From contig NZ_LT629741.1 in NCBI RefSeq assembly GCF_900105135.1, positions 1,364,001 to 1,428,000 of the forward strand: 64,000 nt of DNA, read 5' to 3'. Of this stretch, positions 45,295 to 53,594 are shown one piece after another. Position 1 is the first letter of the stretch. The number at the start of each line of letters is the position of its first letter. The translations under genes were made by a program, and so were the position numbers. A model generated the notes under the pieces. That model saw nothing but the letters and a program-made list of their open reading frames with translations, was not told where the DNA came from and did no database searches. This DNA comes from Gramella sp. MAR_2010_147 (lineage in GTDB: Bacteria > Bacteroidota > Bacteroidia > Flavobacteriales > Flavobacteriaceae).

Positions 45295-45405
45295 CGAAAA
45301 TTTAGCATAGAATTTGAAGTGAAAGCACCGTAAAATTTTAGGCTGTCTGAGCAAAGCGAGTTCCTAAAATTTAGGTGCTAAACAATAAATTCAGCTCAAT
45401 TTTCG
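45295..45405. repeat. Large imperfect inverted repeat (MITE- or REP-like)
   Basis: The arms 45295-45342 and 45363-45405 pair over most of their length: CGAAAATT with AATTTTCG at the ends, AGCACC with GGTGCT in the middle, and TTTTAGG with CCTAAAA near a 20-base loop. Small bulges interrupt the stem. No terminal transposase and no coding frame are seen. Confidence 0.7.
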
Positions 45406-45545
45406 TAAGCCTAGACCTTTTTGTTTCTTTTTCCGGCAATGGGAAAAAGAAAGATAAAAGAATAACTTTTATTGGTTCTCCTCAGCTTAGACGAAAGATT
45501 TATTAATAGAAAAAATTAACGCATCTACCTCATTCATCAAATTTT

Positions 45546-45571
45546 TGTAACAAAAAACCTAAATTCACGTC
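45546..45571 (+). promoter_or_regulatory. ECF-type promoter of the LolD-like gene
   Basis: TGTAACA at 45546-45552, then 15 bp, then CGTC at 45568-45571, 23 bp before the start codon. It matches in form the elements in front of both ECF sigma genes of this window and has the same spacing as the one at 56872..56897. Confidence 0.5.
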
Positions 45572-45594
45572 ATACCATTGAAAATTTATTCTGA

Positions 45595-46296
45595 ATGAGC
45601 AAAGTAATCGAGATTCGTACCATCACGAGAGATTTCCCTCTGGGACAGGAAGTAGTTAAAGTTTTAAAAGGAATAGACCTGGATATAGATCGTGGCGAGT
45701 ATGTAGCCTTTATGGGTCCTTCCGGTTCAGGAAAATCTACTTTGATGAACCTGCTTGGTTGCCTGGATACTCCAACTTCCGGTTCTTATATTCTCAATGG
45801 AAAAGACGTTAGCCAGATGACAGATGATGAACTTGCTGAAATTAGGAATAAAGAGATTGGCTTCGTTTTCCAAACTTTCAACCTCCTACCCAGGACCACG
45901 GCTCTGGACAATGTAGCCCTGCCCATGATCTATGCCGGAGCTTCAAAGTCTGAACGAATTGAACGTGCTGAAGATGTTTTAAGAAGTGTTGGACTGGGAG
46001 ATAGAATGGATCATAAACCCAATCAGCTTTCTGGTGGACAAAGACAACGTGTGGCAGTAGGCCGTGCACTTGTGAACAAACCTTCTATTATCCTTGCCGA
46101 TGAGCCTACTGGAAACCTCGACTCTAAAACTTCTGTTGAGATCATGAACCTTTTTGACGAAATCCATGCTGCTGGCAATACAGTGATATTGGTAACTCAT
46201 GAAGAAGAGATCGCAGAACATGCCCACAGGATCATCAGGCTTAAAGATGGAATGGTAGAAAGTGACGAAAGAAAGACAGTAAGCGACATTAGTTAA
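45595..46296 (+). CDS. ABC transporter ATP-binding protein (LolD/MacB-like)
   Basis: An ATPase of the MacB/LolD group, which extract lipoproteins or drive envelope mechanotransmission. Walker [16 protein letters not shown] (about 41-55), the group mark [21 protein letters not shown], signature [15 protein letters not shown], Walker [16 protein letters not shown] and switch [13 protein letters not shown]. Length (233 aa) is standard. No permease gene is adjacent, so its partner must lie elsewhere. The ECF-type promoter in front suggests envelope-stress control. Confidence 0.92.
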   Translation: MSKVIEIRTITRDFPLGQEVVKVLKGIDLDIDRGEYVAFMGPSGSGKSTLMNLLGCLDTPTSGSYILNGKDVSQMTDDELAEIRNKEIGFVFQTFNLLPRTTALDNVALPMIYAGASKSERIERAEDVLRSVGLGDRMDHKPNQLSGGQRQRVAVGRALVNKPSIILADEPTGNLDSKTSVEIMNLFDEIHAAGNTVILVTHEEEIAEHAHRIIRLKDGMVESDERKTVSDIS

Positions 46297-46312
46297 ATAG
46301 TGTTCACCACGA

Positions 46313-46347
46313 ACTAAAGACTACACACTTATCACTTTGAACTTCTA
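46313..46347. repeat. Heptamer array, 5 units (ACTNNNN)
   Basis: ACTAAAG, ACTACAC, ACTTATC, ACTTTGA, ACTTCTA lie between the LolD-like gene and a small membrane-protein gene. Only the first three bases are fixed, so this is the weakest of the arrays. Confidence 0.4.
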
Positions 46348-46385
46348 AGAAACTTTATTACCTTGTATTTACTAAGACGTTTAAA

Positions 46386-46559
46386 ATGATCGATTTAGAC
46401 CAGGAAACCTGGATTTATCTTGCCATAATTGCCGCTTTTTTAGCTTATTTCTTATGGAATTCACGCCGTACGAAAAGACTCAAAAAAGAAAGGAAAAATA
46501 GAAATTTCAGAAGAAGATATTTAGAAAGAAAACAGGAAAGGAAATCAGATTCTGCCTAG
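46386..46559 (+). CDS. Small membrane protein, 57 aa
   Basis: A short open frame starting MIDLDQETWIYLAIIAAFLA. Residues 9-24 form one membrane helix, followed by a strongly basic tail (KRLKKERKNRNFRRRYLERK). The start ATG, single helix and codon use resemble a real gene of the single-span, positive-inside kind. I know no family for it. It lies 90 bp after the LolD-like gene and 81 bp before the cobalamin adenosyltransferase gene, on the same strand. Confidence 0.55.
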   Translation: MIDLDQETWIYLAIIAAFLAYFLWNSRRTKRLKKERKNRNFRRRYLERKQERKSDSA

Positions 46560-46640
46560 ATCAATTCCTTTACCTATTCTGGCATCAAAGCTTTCTTCTC
46601 CTCACTAATCTTTGTAACTTTAGGCTTCTAAAAATTTCAG

Positions 46641-47216
46641 ATGAAAATTTATACCAAAACCGGTGATAAAGGAACTACCTCATTATTTGGGGGTACCCGT
46701 GTTCCTAAACATCATATAAGAATAGAAAGCTACGGAACCGTAGATGAACTAAATTCACATATCGGTCTTTTAAGAGATCAGGATACAGATAAACCAACTA
46801 AAGAATTTCTCACCCAAATTCAGGATAGATTATTTACTATTGGTTCTATACTGGCTACAGATCCTGAAAAGGCCACATTAAAAAATGGAAAGGAAAGACT
46901 TAATATCCCAAAAATATCGTCGGAAGATATTGAAGCACTGGAGAAAGAAATAGATAAAATGAATGAAGCACTTCCGGAAATGACACATTTCATTCTTCCT
47001 GGAGGCCATCAAAGCGTGTCATTCTGTCACATTGCTCGCTGTGTTTGCCGTCGTGCCGAAAGGCTTTCCAGCGCTTTATATGACATTGAAGCTTTTGACG
47101 AGCAGGTTCTTATTTACCTCAACCGACTTTCAGACTATCTATTTGTGCTGGCACGGAAGTTGTCTAAACAACTGCAAGCTGAAGAAATTCAATGGATCCC
47201 AAAAAAATCCAAATAA
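46641..47216 (+). CDS. pduO: ATP:cob(I)alamin adenosyltransferase, PduO type
   Basis: Makes adenosylcobalamin from cob(I)alamin and ATP. The ATP-binding N-terminus MKIYTKTGDKGTTSLFGGTR (1-20), SYGTVDELNSHIGLL and the C-terminal HIARCVCRRAERLSSALYD with the conserved arginines are all present. Length (191 aa) is typical. Its cofactor is needed by methylmalonyl-CoA mutase, whose chaperone GTPase MeaB is encoded at 58251..59327; the mutase itself is not in the window. Confidence 0.95.
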   Translation: MKIYTKTGDKGTTSLFGGTRVPKHHIRIESYGTVDELNSHIGLLRDQDTDKPTKEFLTQIQDRLFTIGSILATDPEKATLKNGKERLNIPKISSEDIEALEKEIDKMNEALPEMTHFILPGGHQSVSFCHIARCVCRRAERLSSALYDIEAFDEQVLIYLNRLSDYLFVLARKLSKQLQAEEIQWIPKKSK

Positions 47217-47310
47217 GACTTTAGTTTCAGGAAATTCTTTGCAGAAATTGCAAAAAAGCATGGAATTTATTATGTTCTTATCATTATTGTATAAATAATA
47301 GATTTTTTTC

Positions 47311-47340
47311 TTGGCTATTAAGTCAAAAAATTTATTTTTG
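47311..47340 (+). promoter_or_regulatory. Flavobacterial promoter of the DUF2795 gene
   Basis: TTG at 47311-47313, 19-bp spacer and TATTTTTG at 47333-47340, matching TTG-N19-TAnnTTTG exactly; the start codon follows 25 bp downstream. Confidence 0.75.
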
Positions 47341-47365
47341 CCAAAATTTAAAACCCGATTAATCA

Positions 47366-47587
47366 ATGTATTGGACTTTAGAATTAGCATCTTATTTAAG
47401 TGATGCCCCATGGCCGGCAACAAAAGACGAGTTAATAGACTACGCAATTAGAACCGGAGCTCCGTTAGAGGTAGTTGAAAATTTGCAGGCTATTGAGGAT
47501 GAGGGAGACTCTTATGATTCTATTGAGGAGATCTGGCCGGATTATCCAACCGATGAAGATTACCTCTGGAATGAGGATGAATATTAA
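47366..47587 (+). CDS. DUF2795 family protein
   Basis: A 73-residue acidic protein, MYWTLELASYLSDAPWPATK followed by DELIDYAIRTGAPLEVVENL, the DUF2795 pattern of a small helical domain. The tail (about 47-73) is rich in Asp, Glu and Trp. Bacteroidota carry this protein widely, and its role is unknown. It has a strong promoter and its own terminator, so it is a single-gene unit with perhaps high expression. Confidence 0.88.
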   Translation: MYWTLELASYLSDAPWPATKDELIDYAIRTGAPLEVVENLQAIEDEGDSYDSIEEIWPDYPTDEDYLWNEDEY

Positions 47588-47613
47588 ATTGACAACACGC
47601 AAAAAATAGGGAA

Positions 47614-47640
47614 AAGTCTCATTCATGAGGCTTTTTTTTT
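47614..47640 (+). terminator. Rho-independent terminator after the DUF2795 gene
   Basis: AGTCTCAT and ATGAGGCT pair with a 2-base loop and one mismatch, followed by nine T. Confidence 0.85.
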
Positions 47641-47707
47641 GCTTAAATTTGAACCCCTTAATAAAAATGATTTTGAACTTTAATTAAAACAAAGTTTCAA
47701 TAGATAT

Positions 47708-47745
47708 CTGGCATCCTGAGCCCTGAGCTTGTCGACGGTTCAACG
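47708..47745. repeat. Short interspersed repeat fragment
   Basis: CATCCTGAGCCCTGAGCTTG and following resembles the CCTGAGCTTG-CGAAGGAT element at 51241..51330, a family scattered in gaps of this chromosome. Confidence 0.4.
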
Positions 47746-47821
47746 GGTGCATATTGTTAGAAAACAAGTATATCTATTCATCATTATTTAAGACTATAAT
47801 TGAATAAATAAAAAAACCAAT

Positions 47822-50800
47822 ATGAGTTTTTTAGATTCTGTATTAAAAGCTTTCGTAGGCGATAAGTCAAAGAAAGATGTAAAAGAAATACAACCCATTG
47901 TAAATAAAATAAAGGCGCTGGAGTCTGAATTTGAAGCGCTAAGTCTCGATGAACTTAGAGCCAAAACTTCTGAATTCAAAGCGAAGATCGCTGAAGCGAC
48001 AAAAGAAGTTAAAGATAAGATCGTTGCTTTAAATAAAGAAGCAGATGAAATTGATGATATCACCAGAAAGGAAGATATCTATGCTGAAGTAGATGCGTTA
48101 AAAGATAAGTCATACGAAATTTCTGAAGCTGTTCTTAACGATATCTTACCTGAAGCTTTTGCGACCGTAAAGGAAACTGCGAAACGTTTTGTAAATAATA
48201 CACAGCTAAAAGTAAAAGCGTCTGCTTTTGACAGAGAGATCTCTGCAGAGAAAGATTATGTTACCTTAGAAGAGGACCATGCTATTTGGAGCAATTCCTG
48301 GGATGCGGCCGGTAAACCGGTAACCTGGGATATGATACATTACGACGTTCAGCTTATTGGTGGTGTAGCCATGCACCAGGGTAAGATCGCAGAGATGCAG
48401 ACGGGTGAAGGTAAAACCCTTGTGGCTACCCTTCCTATGTATCTTAATGCACTTACCGGAAATGGGGTTCATCTGGTAACAGTAAATGATTATCTGGCAA
48501 AACGTGATAGTGCATGGATGGCTCCTATATTCCAGTTTCACGGAATGAGCGTTGATTGTGTAGATTATCATCGCCCAAATTCAGCAGCACGTAGAAAAGC
48601 ATATAATGCCGATATTACCTACGGAACCAATAATGAATTCGGTTTTGATTATTTAAGAGATAATATGTCTCATGCGCCAGACGATCTGGTACAAAGACCA
48701 CATAATTACGCGATCGTAGATGAGGTGGATTCGGTATTAGTAGATGATGCCCGTACGCCGCTGATTATTTCTGGTCCGGTTCCAAAAGGAGACACTCACG
48801 AGTTTATGGAGCTGAAACCTGCAATTGCGAATATTGTAGAGGTGCAGCGTAAACACCTGGTAAAGGTTCTTGCTGAAGCAAAAAGACTGATCAAAGAAGG
48901 TGATACCAAAGAAGGTGGATTTCAGTTATTGAGAGTTTACCGTGGTTTACCGAAGAATAAAGCATTAATTAAGTTTCTGAGTGAAGAAGGAATCAAACAA
49001 TTGCTTCAGAAGACTGAGAATCAATACATGCAGGACAACAACCGTGAAATGCCAAAGGTTGATGCCGAATTGTACTTTACCATTGAAGAAAAAAGCAACC
49101 AGATAGATCTTACCGATAAAGGGATCGAATTTCTTTCTGGAAAAGATGACCCGGATTTCTTCGTAATGCCTGAAATTGGGATGGAAATCGCCAAGATCGA
49201 GAAGGAAGGTCTTCCTGCTGAAGAAGAAGCTGAAAAGAAAGAAGAGCTTTTCAGGGATTATAGTGTAAAGAGTGAACGTATTCACACACTTCGACAATTA
49301 CTGAAATCTTATACCCTTTTCGAAAAGGATACCGAGTATGTGGTAATCGATAATAAAGTGAAAATTGTTGATGAACAGACAGGTCGTATTATGGAAGGCC
49401 GTCGTTATAGTGACGGTTTGCACCAGGCGATCGAGGCGAAAGAGAATGTAAAGATCGAGGATGCAACTCAAACCTTCGCGACGGTAACACTTCAGAATTA
49501 TTTCAGAATGTACAGCAAACTGTCTGGTATGACCGGTACCGCGGTAACTGAAGCTGGAGAACTTTGGGAGATCTACAAACTGGATGTGGTAGAAATTCCT
49601 ACTAACCGGCCAATTGCAAGAAACGATAAAGAAGATTTAGTTTATAAGACCAAAAGAGAAAAATATAACGCGGTAATTGATCATGTGACCGATCTTTCAA
49701 ATGCTGGAAGACCGGTGCTTATTGGTACAACATCCGTAGAAATTTCTGAGCTTTTAAGCCGGATGCTGAAGCTTAGAAATGTTCCTCATAATGTATTGAA
49801 CGCGAAACGCCACAAGCAGGAGGCCGATATTGTTGCAGAAGCTGGTAATTCAGGGATTGTGACTATCGCTACTAACATGGCAGGTCGTGGTACCGATATT
49901 AAGCTGAGTAAAGAAGTGAAAGATGCCGGTGGTTTGGCCATCGTGGGTACAGAGCGCCATGATTCCAGACGTGTAGACCGTCAGTTAAGAGGTCGTGCTG
50001 GTCGTCAGGGAGATCCTGGAAGCTCTCAGTTCTACGTTTCTCTGGAAGATAACCTGATGCGTTTATTTGGATCTGAAAGGATAGCCAAGCTAATGGACCG
50101 TATGGGTCTGGAAGAGGGTGAAGTAATTCAGCATTCCATGATCTCCAAATCTATTGAGCGTGCTCAAAAGAAAGTAGAGGAAAATAACTTTGGTGTTCGT
50201 AAAAGATTGCTGGAGTATGATGACGTGATGAATGCACAGCGTGAAGTGATCTATAAACGTCGTTATCATGCGTTATTCGGAGAAAGACTTCGGGTAGATC
50301 TTGCCAATATGATCTTTGATATTTCTGAATCTATTACGGAAACCAATAAAGCTGCGGAAGACTTCAAAAATTTTGAATTTGAACTGATCAGGAACTTCTC
50401 CATGAGTTCTCCTGTTACTGAAGAAGAATTCAAAAAAATGAATGCTCAGAAGCTGGCCGGTGAAGTTTATAAAGCTGCCTACAAACATTATGACGAAAAA
50501 ATGTCTCATAATGCTGAACGTGCATTCCCGGTAATTAAGCAGGTTCATGAAGATGAAAGAAATAATTTTGAAAGAATTTCAGTACCATTTACTGATGGGT
50601 CTAAAACCCTTAGCGTGGTTACCAATCTTGAGAAAGCCTATGAAACTGAAGGTAAACAGCTAATCAAGGATTTCGAAAAGAATATTACCCTCGCCATTAT
50701 TGATGATGCCTGGAAAACGCATCTAAGAAAAATGGATGAGTTGAAACAAAGTGTTCAGCTGGCGGTACATGAACAAAAAGATCCATTATTGATCTATAAG

Positions 50801-51181
50801 TTCGAGGCTTTTGAATTATTTAAAGTAATGCTTGAAAATGTGAATAGAGATGTGATGTCGTTCCTTTTTAAAGGAGAAATTCCATCTACCGGTGCACCGA
50901 ATATTCACGAAGCACGACAGACAAAGTCCAAAGAAAAAGTAGAAACCAGGAAGGAAGAAATTCCGAATATGGACGAAAGAGCAGCGCAAAGCAGAGCTGC
51001 CGGGAATACTCAACGCCAACAACCTGAAGTAACTGAAACCATCGTAAGAGATCGTCCTAAAATTGGAAGAAATGATAAGGTGACTGTTAAAAATGTCATG
51101 AGCGGCGAGAGTAAAACCATGAAATTCAAACAGGCGATCCCGTTACTAGATAAAGGTGACTGGGTGCTTGTAGATGAGTAG
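47822..51181 (+). CDS. secA: Preprotein translocase ATPase SecA
   Basis: Drives secretory proteins through SecYEG. The motor opens with Walker [21 protein letters not shown] (about 193) and holds [19 protein letters not shown], the cross-linking domain, and the second motor half with [35 protein letters not shown]. Length (1,119 aa) is that of Bacteroidota SecA, which has an insert in the first motor half. The C-terminus ends [10 protein letters not shown] with no CxCxnCH zinc motif, so SecB-type binding through it is not expected. A strong terminator follows. Confidence 0.97.
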   Translation: MSFLDSVLKAFVGDKSKKDVKEIQPIVNKIKALESEFEALSLDELRAKTSEFKAKIAEATKEVKDKIVALNKEADEIDDITRKEDIYAEVDALKDKSYEISEAVLNDILPEAFATVKETAKRFVNNTQLKVKASAFDREISAEKDYVTLEEDHAIWSNSWDAAGKPVTWDMIHYDVQLIGGVAMHQGKIAEMQTGEGKTLVATLPMYLNALTGNGVHLVTVNDYLAKRDSAWMAPIFQFHGMSVDCVDYHRPNSAARRKAYNADITYGTNNEFGFDYLRDNMSHAPDDLVQRPHNYAIVDEVDSVLVDDARTPLIISGPVPKGDTHEFMELKPAIANIVEVQRKHLVKVLAEAKRLIKEGDTKEGGFQLLRVYRGLPKNKALIKFLSEEGIKQLLQKTENQYMQDNNREMPKVDAELYFTIEEKSNQIDLTDKGIEFLSGKDDPDFFVMPEIGMEIAKIEKEGLPAEEEAEKKEELFRDYSVKSERIHTLRQLLKSYTLFEKDTEYVVIDNKVKIVDEQTGRIMEGRRYSDGLHQAIEAKENVKIEDATQTFATVTLQNYFRMYSKLSGMTGTAVTEAGELWEIYKLDVVEIPTNRPIARNDKEDLVYKTKREKYNAVIDHVTDLSNAGRPVLIGTTSVEISELLSRMLKLRNVPHNVLNAKRHKQEADIVAEAGNSGIVTIATNMAGRGTDIKLSKEVKDAGGLAIVGTERHDSRRVDRQLRGRAGRQGDPGSSQFYVSLEDNLMRLFGSERIAKLMDRMGLEEGEVIQHSMISKSIERAQKKVEENNFGVRKRLLEYDDVMNAQREVIYKRRYHALFGERLRVDLANMIFDISESITETNKAAEDFKNFEFELIRNFSMSSPVTEEEFKKMNAQKLAGEVYKAAYKHYDEKMSHNAERAFPVIKQVHEDERNNFERISVPFTDGSKTLSVVTNLEKAYETEGKQLIKDFEKNITLAIIDDAWKTHLRKMDELKQSVQLAVHEQKDPLLIYKFEAFELFKVMLENVNRDVMSFLFKGEIPSTGAPNIHEARQTKSKEKVETRKEEIPNMDERAAQSRAAGNTQRQQPEVTETIVRDRPKIGRNDKVTVKNVMSGESKTMKFKQAIPLLDKGDWVLVDE

Positions 51182-51200
51182 ACGTTAGAAGAAATTAAAA

Positions 51201-51231
51201 ATCCTGAAGTTAAAACTTCAGGATTTTTTTT
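51201..51231 (+). terminator. Rho-independent terminator after secA
   Basis: A perfect 10-bp stem, ATCCTGAAGT and ACTTCAGGAT, with a 4-base loop and seven T. Confidence 0.92.
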
Positions 51232-51240
51232 ATCGCACTT

Positions 51241-51330
51241 CGATCCTTCGTCAGGCTCAGGACTCCGTGCAACTATACCTCTCTGCTATCCTGAGCTTGC
51301 CGAAGGATGAACCTGTCGAAGGATGAGTCG
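51241..51330. repeat. Interspersed inverted repeat
   Basis: ATCCTTCGTCAGGCTCAGGA (51243) and TCCTGAGCTTGCCGAAGGAT (51290) are imperfect inverse copies with about 27 bp between, and a third half-copy follows (GTCGAAGGATGAG). It fills the gap between secA and the convergent membrane-protein gene. Confidence 0.65.
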
Positions 51331-51363
51331 TAAAAATTTAAAAATAAGCGATCTAGACTTTAA

Positions 51364-51747
51364 TTACAACTGATACTCCCTATCTAAAAACCTTTTTAAA
51401 AAAGGAACCTGTAAAAAGAATAGCGCTACAAAACCGAATGCAATTTGCATCGTCCTCGAAAGGTTGAAATCAGGTATATTAACCAGAGTCGGTATATCGA
51501 AATTGAAACCAGGAAATGATATATCTGAATTCAGGTAAGTAACCCCTGCAATAAAAATAATCACACCGAAAACTATTCCAATCCATACTGATATAGAAAT
51601 CAATGGCTCATAAGGTCTGATTTCGGCATTTCTTGCCTCTATCCTCATCATTATTCTTTTCTTAAAATCTGCTGAAGGTTTCTCAGTTCCTGCTTCATTC
51701 AGCAACTTCTTAATCAGCTTGTCTTCTCTGTTAAATTGCTTTTCCAT
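51364..51747 (-). CDS. Putative anti-sigma factor, two-span membrane protein
   Basis: A 127-residue protein with a charged cytoplasmic start (NREDKLIKKLLNEAGTEKPS, ADFKKRIMMRIEARNAEI) and two membrane helices, about 48-68 (ISVWIGIVFGVIIFIAGVTY) and 100-117. It overlaps the end of the ECF sigma gene by 17 bp, the usual set-up of a sigma factor and its membrane anti-sigma. No zinc-type HxxxCxxC anti-sigma motif is seen. The role is therefore by position. Confidence 0.65.
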   Translation of the reverse strand: MEKQFNREDKLIKKLLNEAGTEKPSADFKKRIMMRIEARNAEIRPYEPLISISVWIGIVFGVIIFIAGVTYLNSDISFPGFNFDIPTLVNIPDFNLSRTMQIAFGFVALFFLQVPFLKRFLDREYQL

Positions 51748-52318
51748 TCTGGGTAGATATTTCAGATTTAATGTAGCCCTTCAATAACGAAAATAGTTTT
51801 TTCCGGCTACGATATAATTTTATTTTTATGTTGTCTTCCGTGAGATCTGTCACCATTGAGACTTCCTTTATGGATTGTTCCTCAAAATAATATAAGCTAA
51901 TGATCGCCGCATCTTCTTCCGGCAGCTGATCAATACATTTTTTTATGATCTCTGTCCTCTCTTCACTCAGTATAAATTCCAGTCCGTTTTCAATATGATC
52001 CAGACTATCATCTGTGATCTCCTCTATTATTTCATAAGTTCTATGTCTTTTATTCATTTTGATCCTATCTAGACTCTTGTGATAAACGATCCTGTATAAC
52101 CAGGTTGAAAATTTAGAGTCTCCTCGAAAACTAGCCAAAGAATCATAAGCTTTGATAAAACTATCCTGAGCAACTTCTTCGGCCTCCTCCGTCACTTTTA
52201 AAATCCTTATAGCGATGGTGAACACAAAATTTTGATAACGGGCTACCAGTTCCCCAAAGGCATTGGTATCGCCCTTAAGAACTTTATCTATCAAATATTG
52301 GTCAGTGTTCTTGATCAT
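51731..52318 (-). CDS. ECF-type RNA polymerase sigma factor
   Basis: A two-domain sigma factor. Region 2 has FGELVARYQNFVFTIAIRIL and EVAQDSFIKAYDSLASFRGD, then FSTWLYRIVYHKSLDRIK; region 4 has IDQLPEEDAAIISLYYFEEQ, then SIKEVSMVTDLTEDNIKIKL. Length (195 aa) is normal. A promoter of ECF form lies directly in front, with its mirror image before the divergent DUF6249 gene, pointing to self-activation. The -10 CGTC ends only 11 bp from the start codon, so the message may be nearly leaderless. Confidence 0.92.
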   Translation of the reverse strand: MIKNTDQYLIDKVLKGDTNAFGELVARYQNFVFTIAIRILKVTEEAEEVAQDSFIKAYDSLASFRGDSKFSTWLYRIVYHKSLDRIKMNKRHRTYEIIEEITDDSLDHIENGLEFILSEERTEIIKKCIDQLPEEDAAIISLYYFEEQSIKEVSMVTDLTEDNIKIKLYRSRKKLFSLLKGYIKSEISTQNGKAI

Positions 52319-52328
52319 TATTAGTTAA

Positions 52329-52355
52329 GACGACCCTATTTAAGCATCGGTTACA
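52329..52355 (-). promoter_or_regulatory. ECF-type promoter of the sigma gene (autoregulatory candidate)
   Basis: On the minus strand: TGTAACC (52355-52349), a 16-bp spacer, CGTC (52332-52329). Element and spacing are the same as on the plus strand at 52386..52412. Confidence 0.65.
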
Positions 52356-52385
52356 AAAAGATGCTGAAATAAATTTACGTTTTTT

Positions 52386-52412
52386 TGTAACCGGTTTGGA
52401 GATCGCGACGTC
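52386..52412 (+). promoter_or_regulatory. ECF-type promoter of the DUF6249 gene
   Basis: TGTAACC (52386-52392), a 16-bp spacer, CGTC (52409-52412), 46 bp before the start codon. It is the divergent partner of 52329..52355; the two -35 elements sit back to back, 30 bp apart. Confidence 0.65.
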
Positions 52413-52457
52413 CTAATAGCAAACAAACATTATTTTCAAATTAAAAACTAAGAAATT

Positions 52458-52808
52458 ATGGGATCAGAAGTCATTGTTTTACCGGTTATTTTCGGAACGC
52501 TTTTCGGAATATTTTATTTATACATTTCTGCAAGAAATCGTGAACGCCTTGCTCTTATTGATAAAGGAGCAGATGCAAGTATTTTTTACAGCAAAAAGAA
52601 ACATGTAACGCCGGTTTGGAAGGTTATTGTTTTAAATCTTGCCTTACTTCTGGCTGGAATAGGAATTGGAATTTTTATCGCCAGCTTCCTTAGCATGAAT
52701 ATGGGAGTAGATGAAGATGTAGCCTATCCCGGAACAATATTCCTCTTAGCGGGTATTGGATTGTTTGCCGGTTTCTTTGCCACTAAAAAACTGAATAAGG
52801 ACGCTTAG
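52458..52808 (+). CDS. DUF6249-type membrane protein
   Basis: A 116-residue protein with three membrane helices at about 5-24, 54-79 and 90-108. The loop after the first helix, ARNRERLALIDKGADASIF, is the mark of the DUF6249 group found next to ECF sigma factors in Bacteroidota. Its promoter copies that of the divergent sigma gene, so it is a likely direct target. It may feed back on the sigma or anti-sigma factor at the membrane; this is inference. Confidence 0.85.
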   Translation: MGSEVIVLPVIFGTLFGIFYLYISARNRERLALIDKGADASIFYSKKKHVTPVWKVIVLNLALLLAGIGIGIFIASFLSMNMGVDEDVAYPGTIFLLAGIGLFAGFFATKKLNKDA

Positions 52809-52831
52809 TTTTTTACTAATTTCATCACAGG

Positions 52832-52906
52832 GCTGTCTAAAAAGTTGATTCTGAATTTCATTACGAACGAAATGACAGATAAATTAACTTTTTAGACAGC
52901 TTTTTT
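52832..52906 (+). terminator. Long palindrome, probably a terminator and an interspersed repeat
   Basis: GCTGTCTAAAAAGTT and AACTTTTTAGACAGC pair perfectly over 15 bp, with an inner partial stem (ATTTCATT and GAAATG) and a run of six T after the right arm. Size and inner symmetry are unusual for a plain terminator, so a mobile palindromic repeat is likely. Confidence 0.75.
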
Positions 52907-52970
52907 CGTTTATGCCAATCACAATAAGATTTTCACTAATTTTAACATTGATAAACAATCAAACAAATCA

Positions 52971-53456
52971 ATGAAAAAGTTCTTAATTGAAATTAAGTGG
53001 GGAATTATCTTTAGTATTATTTCTCTAATCTGGGTGTATTTGGAGAAAAGTCTTGGGTGGCATGATAAAAACATTGCACAACATGCCATTTACACCAACC
53101 TCTTTGCTATAGTAGCGATCGCTTTGTATGTAGTGGCTCTACTTGATAAACGAAAAAATTTCTATCACGGAAAAATGACGTGGAGCCAGGGGTTTATTTC
53201 AGGGATCGTGATAAGTATTGTTGTAGCAATACTATCTCCTCTTGCCATGTACATCACTCATGAATTTATTACACCTGATTACTTTTCCAATGTAATAGAA
53301 TACTCGGTAGAAAGTGGCGCGATGACCAGAGCTGCTGCCGAAGAATATTTTAACCTGACGTCTTATATTATTCAGTCGTTCTTCTTTGCGCTTGTAGTAG
53401 GAGTGGTCACATCTGCTATTGTAGCGTTTTTTGTGAAAACCAGAAAGAATAAGTAA
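52971..53456 (+). CDS. DUF4199 family membrane protein
   Basis: A 161-residue protein with four membrane helices (about 8-25, 43-60, 78-98, 133-154). The loop NFYHGKMTWSQGFISGIVIS is the DUF4199 mark, and the long soluble loop (about 100-130) carries AMTRAAAEEYFNL. It is common in Bacteroidota; function unknown. It stands alone, with palindromic repeats on both sides. Confidence 0.88.
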   Translation: MKKFLIEIKWGIIFSIISLIWVYLEKSLGWHDKNIAQHAIYTNLFAIVAIALYVVALLDKRKNFYHGKMTWSQGFISGIVISIVVAILSPLAMYITHEFITPDYFSNVIEYSVESGAMTRAAAEEYFNLTSYIIQSFFFALVVGVVTSAIVAFFVKTRKNK

Positions 53457-53482
53457 AAGATTCCTCCTGCGTATGAATTAAA

Positions 53483-53570
53483 TGTCATTCAGAGCGGAAC
53501 GAAGTGAAGCGAAGAATCTCTTCAAGGAGATTTCCTCAAACTAGAGATTCCTCCTATCCTTGGAATGACA
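53483..53570. repeat. Interspersed inverted repeat with TGTCATTC ends
   Basis: The ends TGTCATTC and GAATGACA are perfect inverse copies, and AGAATCTC and GAGATTCC form an inner arm pair. This kind of element recurs in Bacteroidota intergenic gaps. It lies between convergent genes and may also end transcription. Confidence 0.65.
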
Positions 53571-53594
53571 GGCTCTATCAATAACAATAAGGAA

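Larger units (their letters stand above)
45220..45594. other. 375-bp intergenic region with a large hairpin and an ECF-type promoter
   Basis: No gene is seen. It contains the imperfect inverted repeat at 45295..45405, an A/T-rich purine run near 45440 and the ECF-type promoter at 45546..45571 that precedes the LolD-like gene. The rest shows no clear signal. Confidence 0.6.

Noticed and set aside
47700..47821. tRNA or small RNA gene before secA
   Set aside because: No cloverleaf or defined small-RNA fold could be drawn; the only structure is a partial interspersed repeat.
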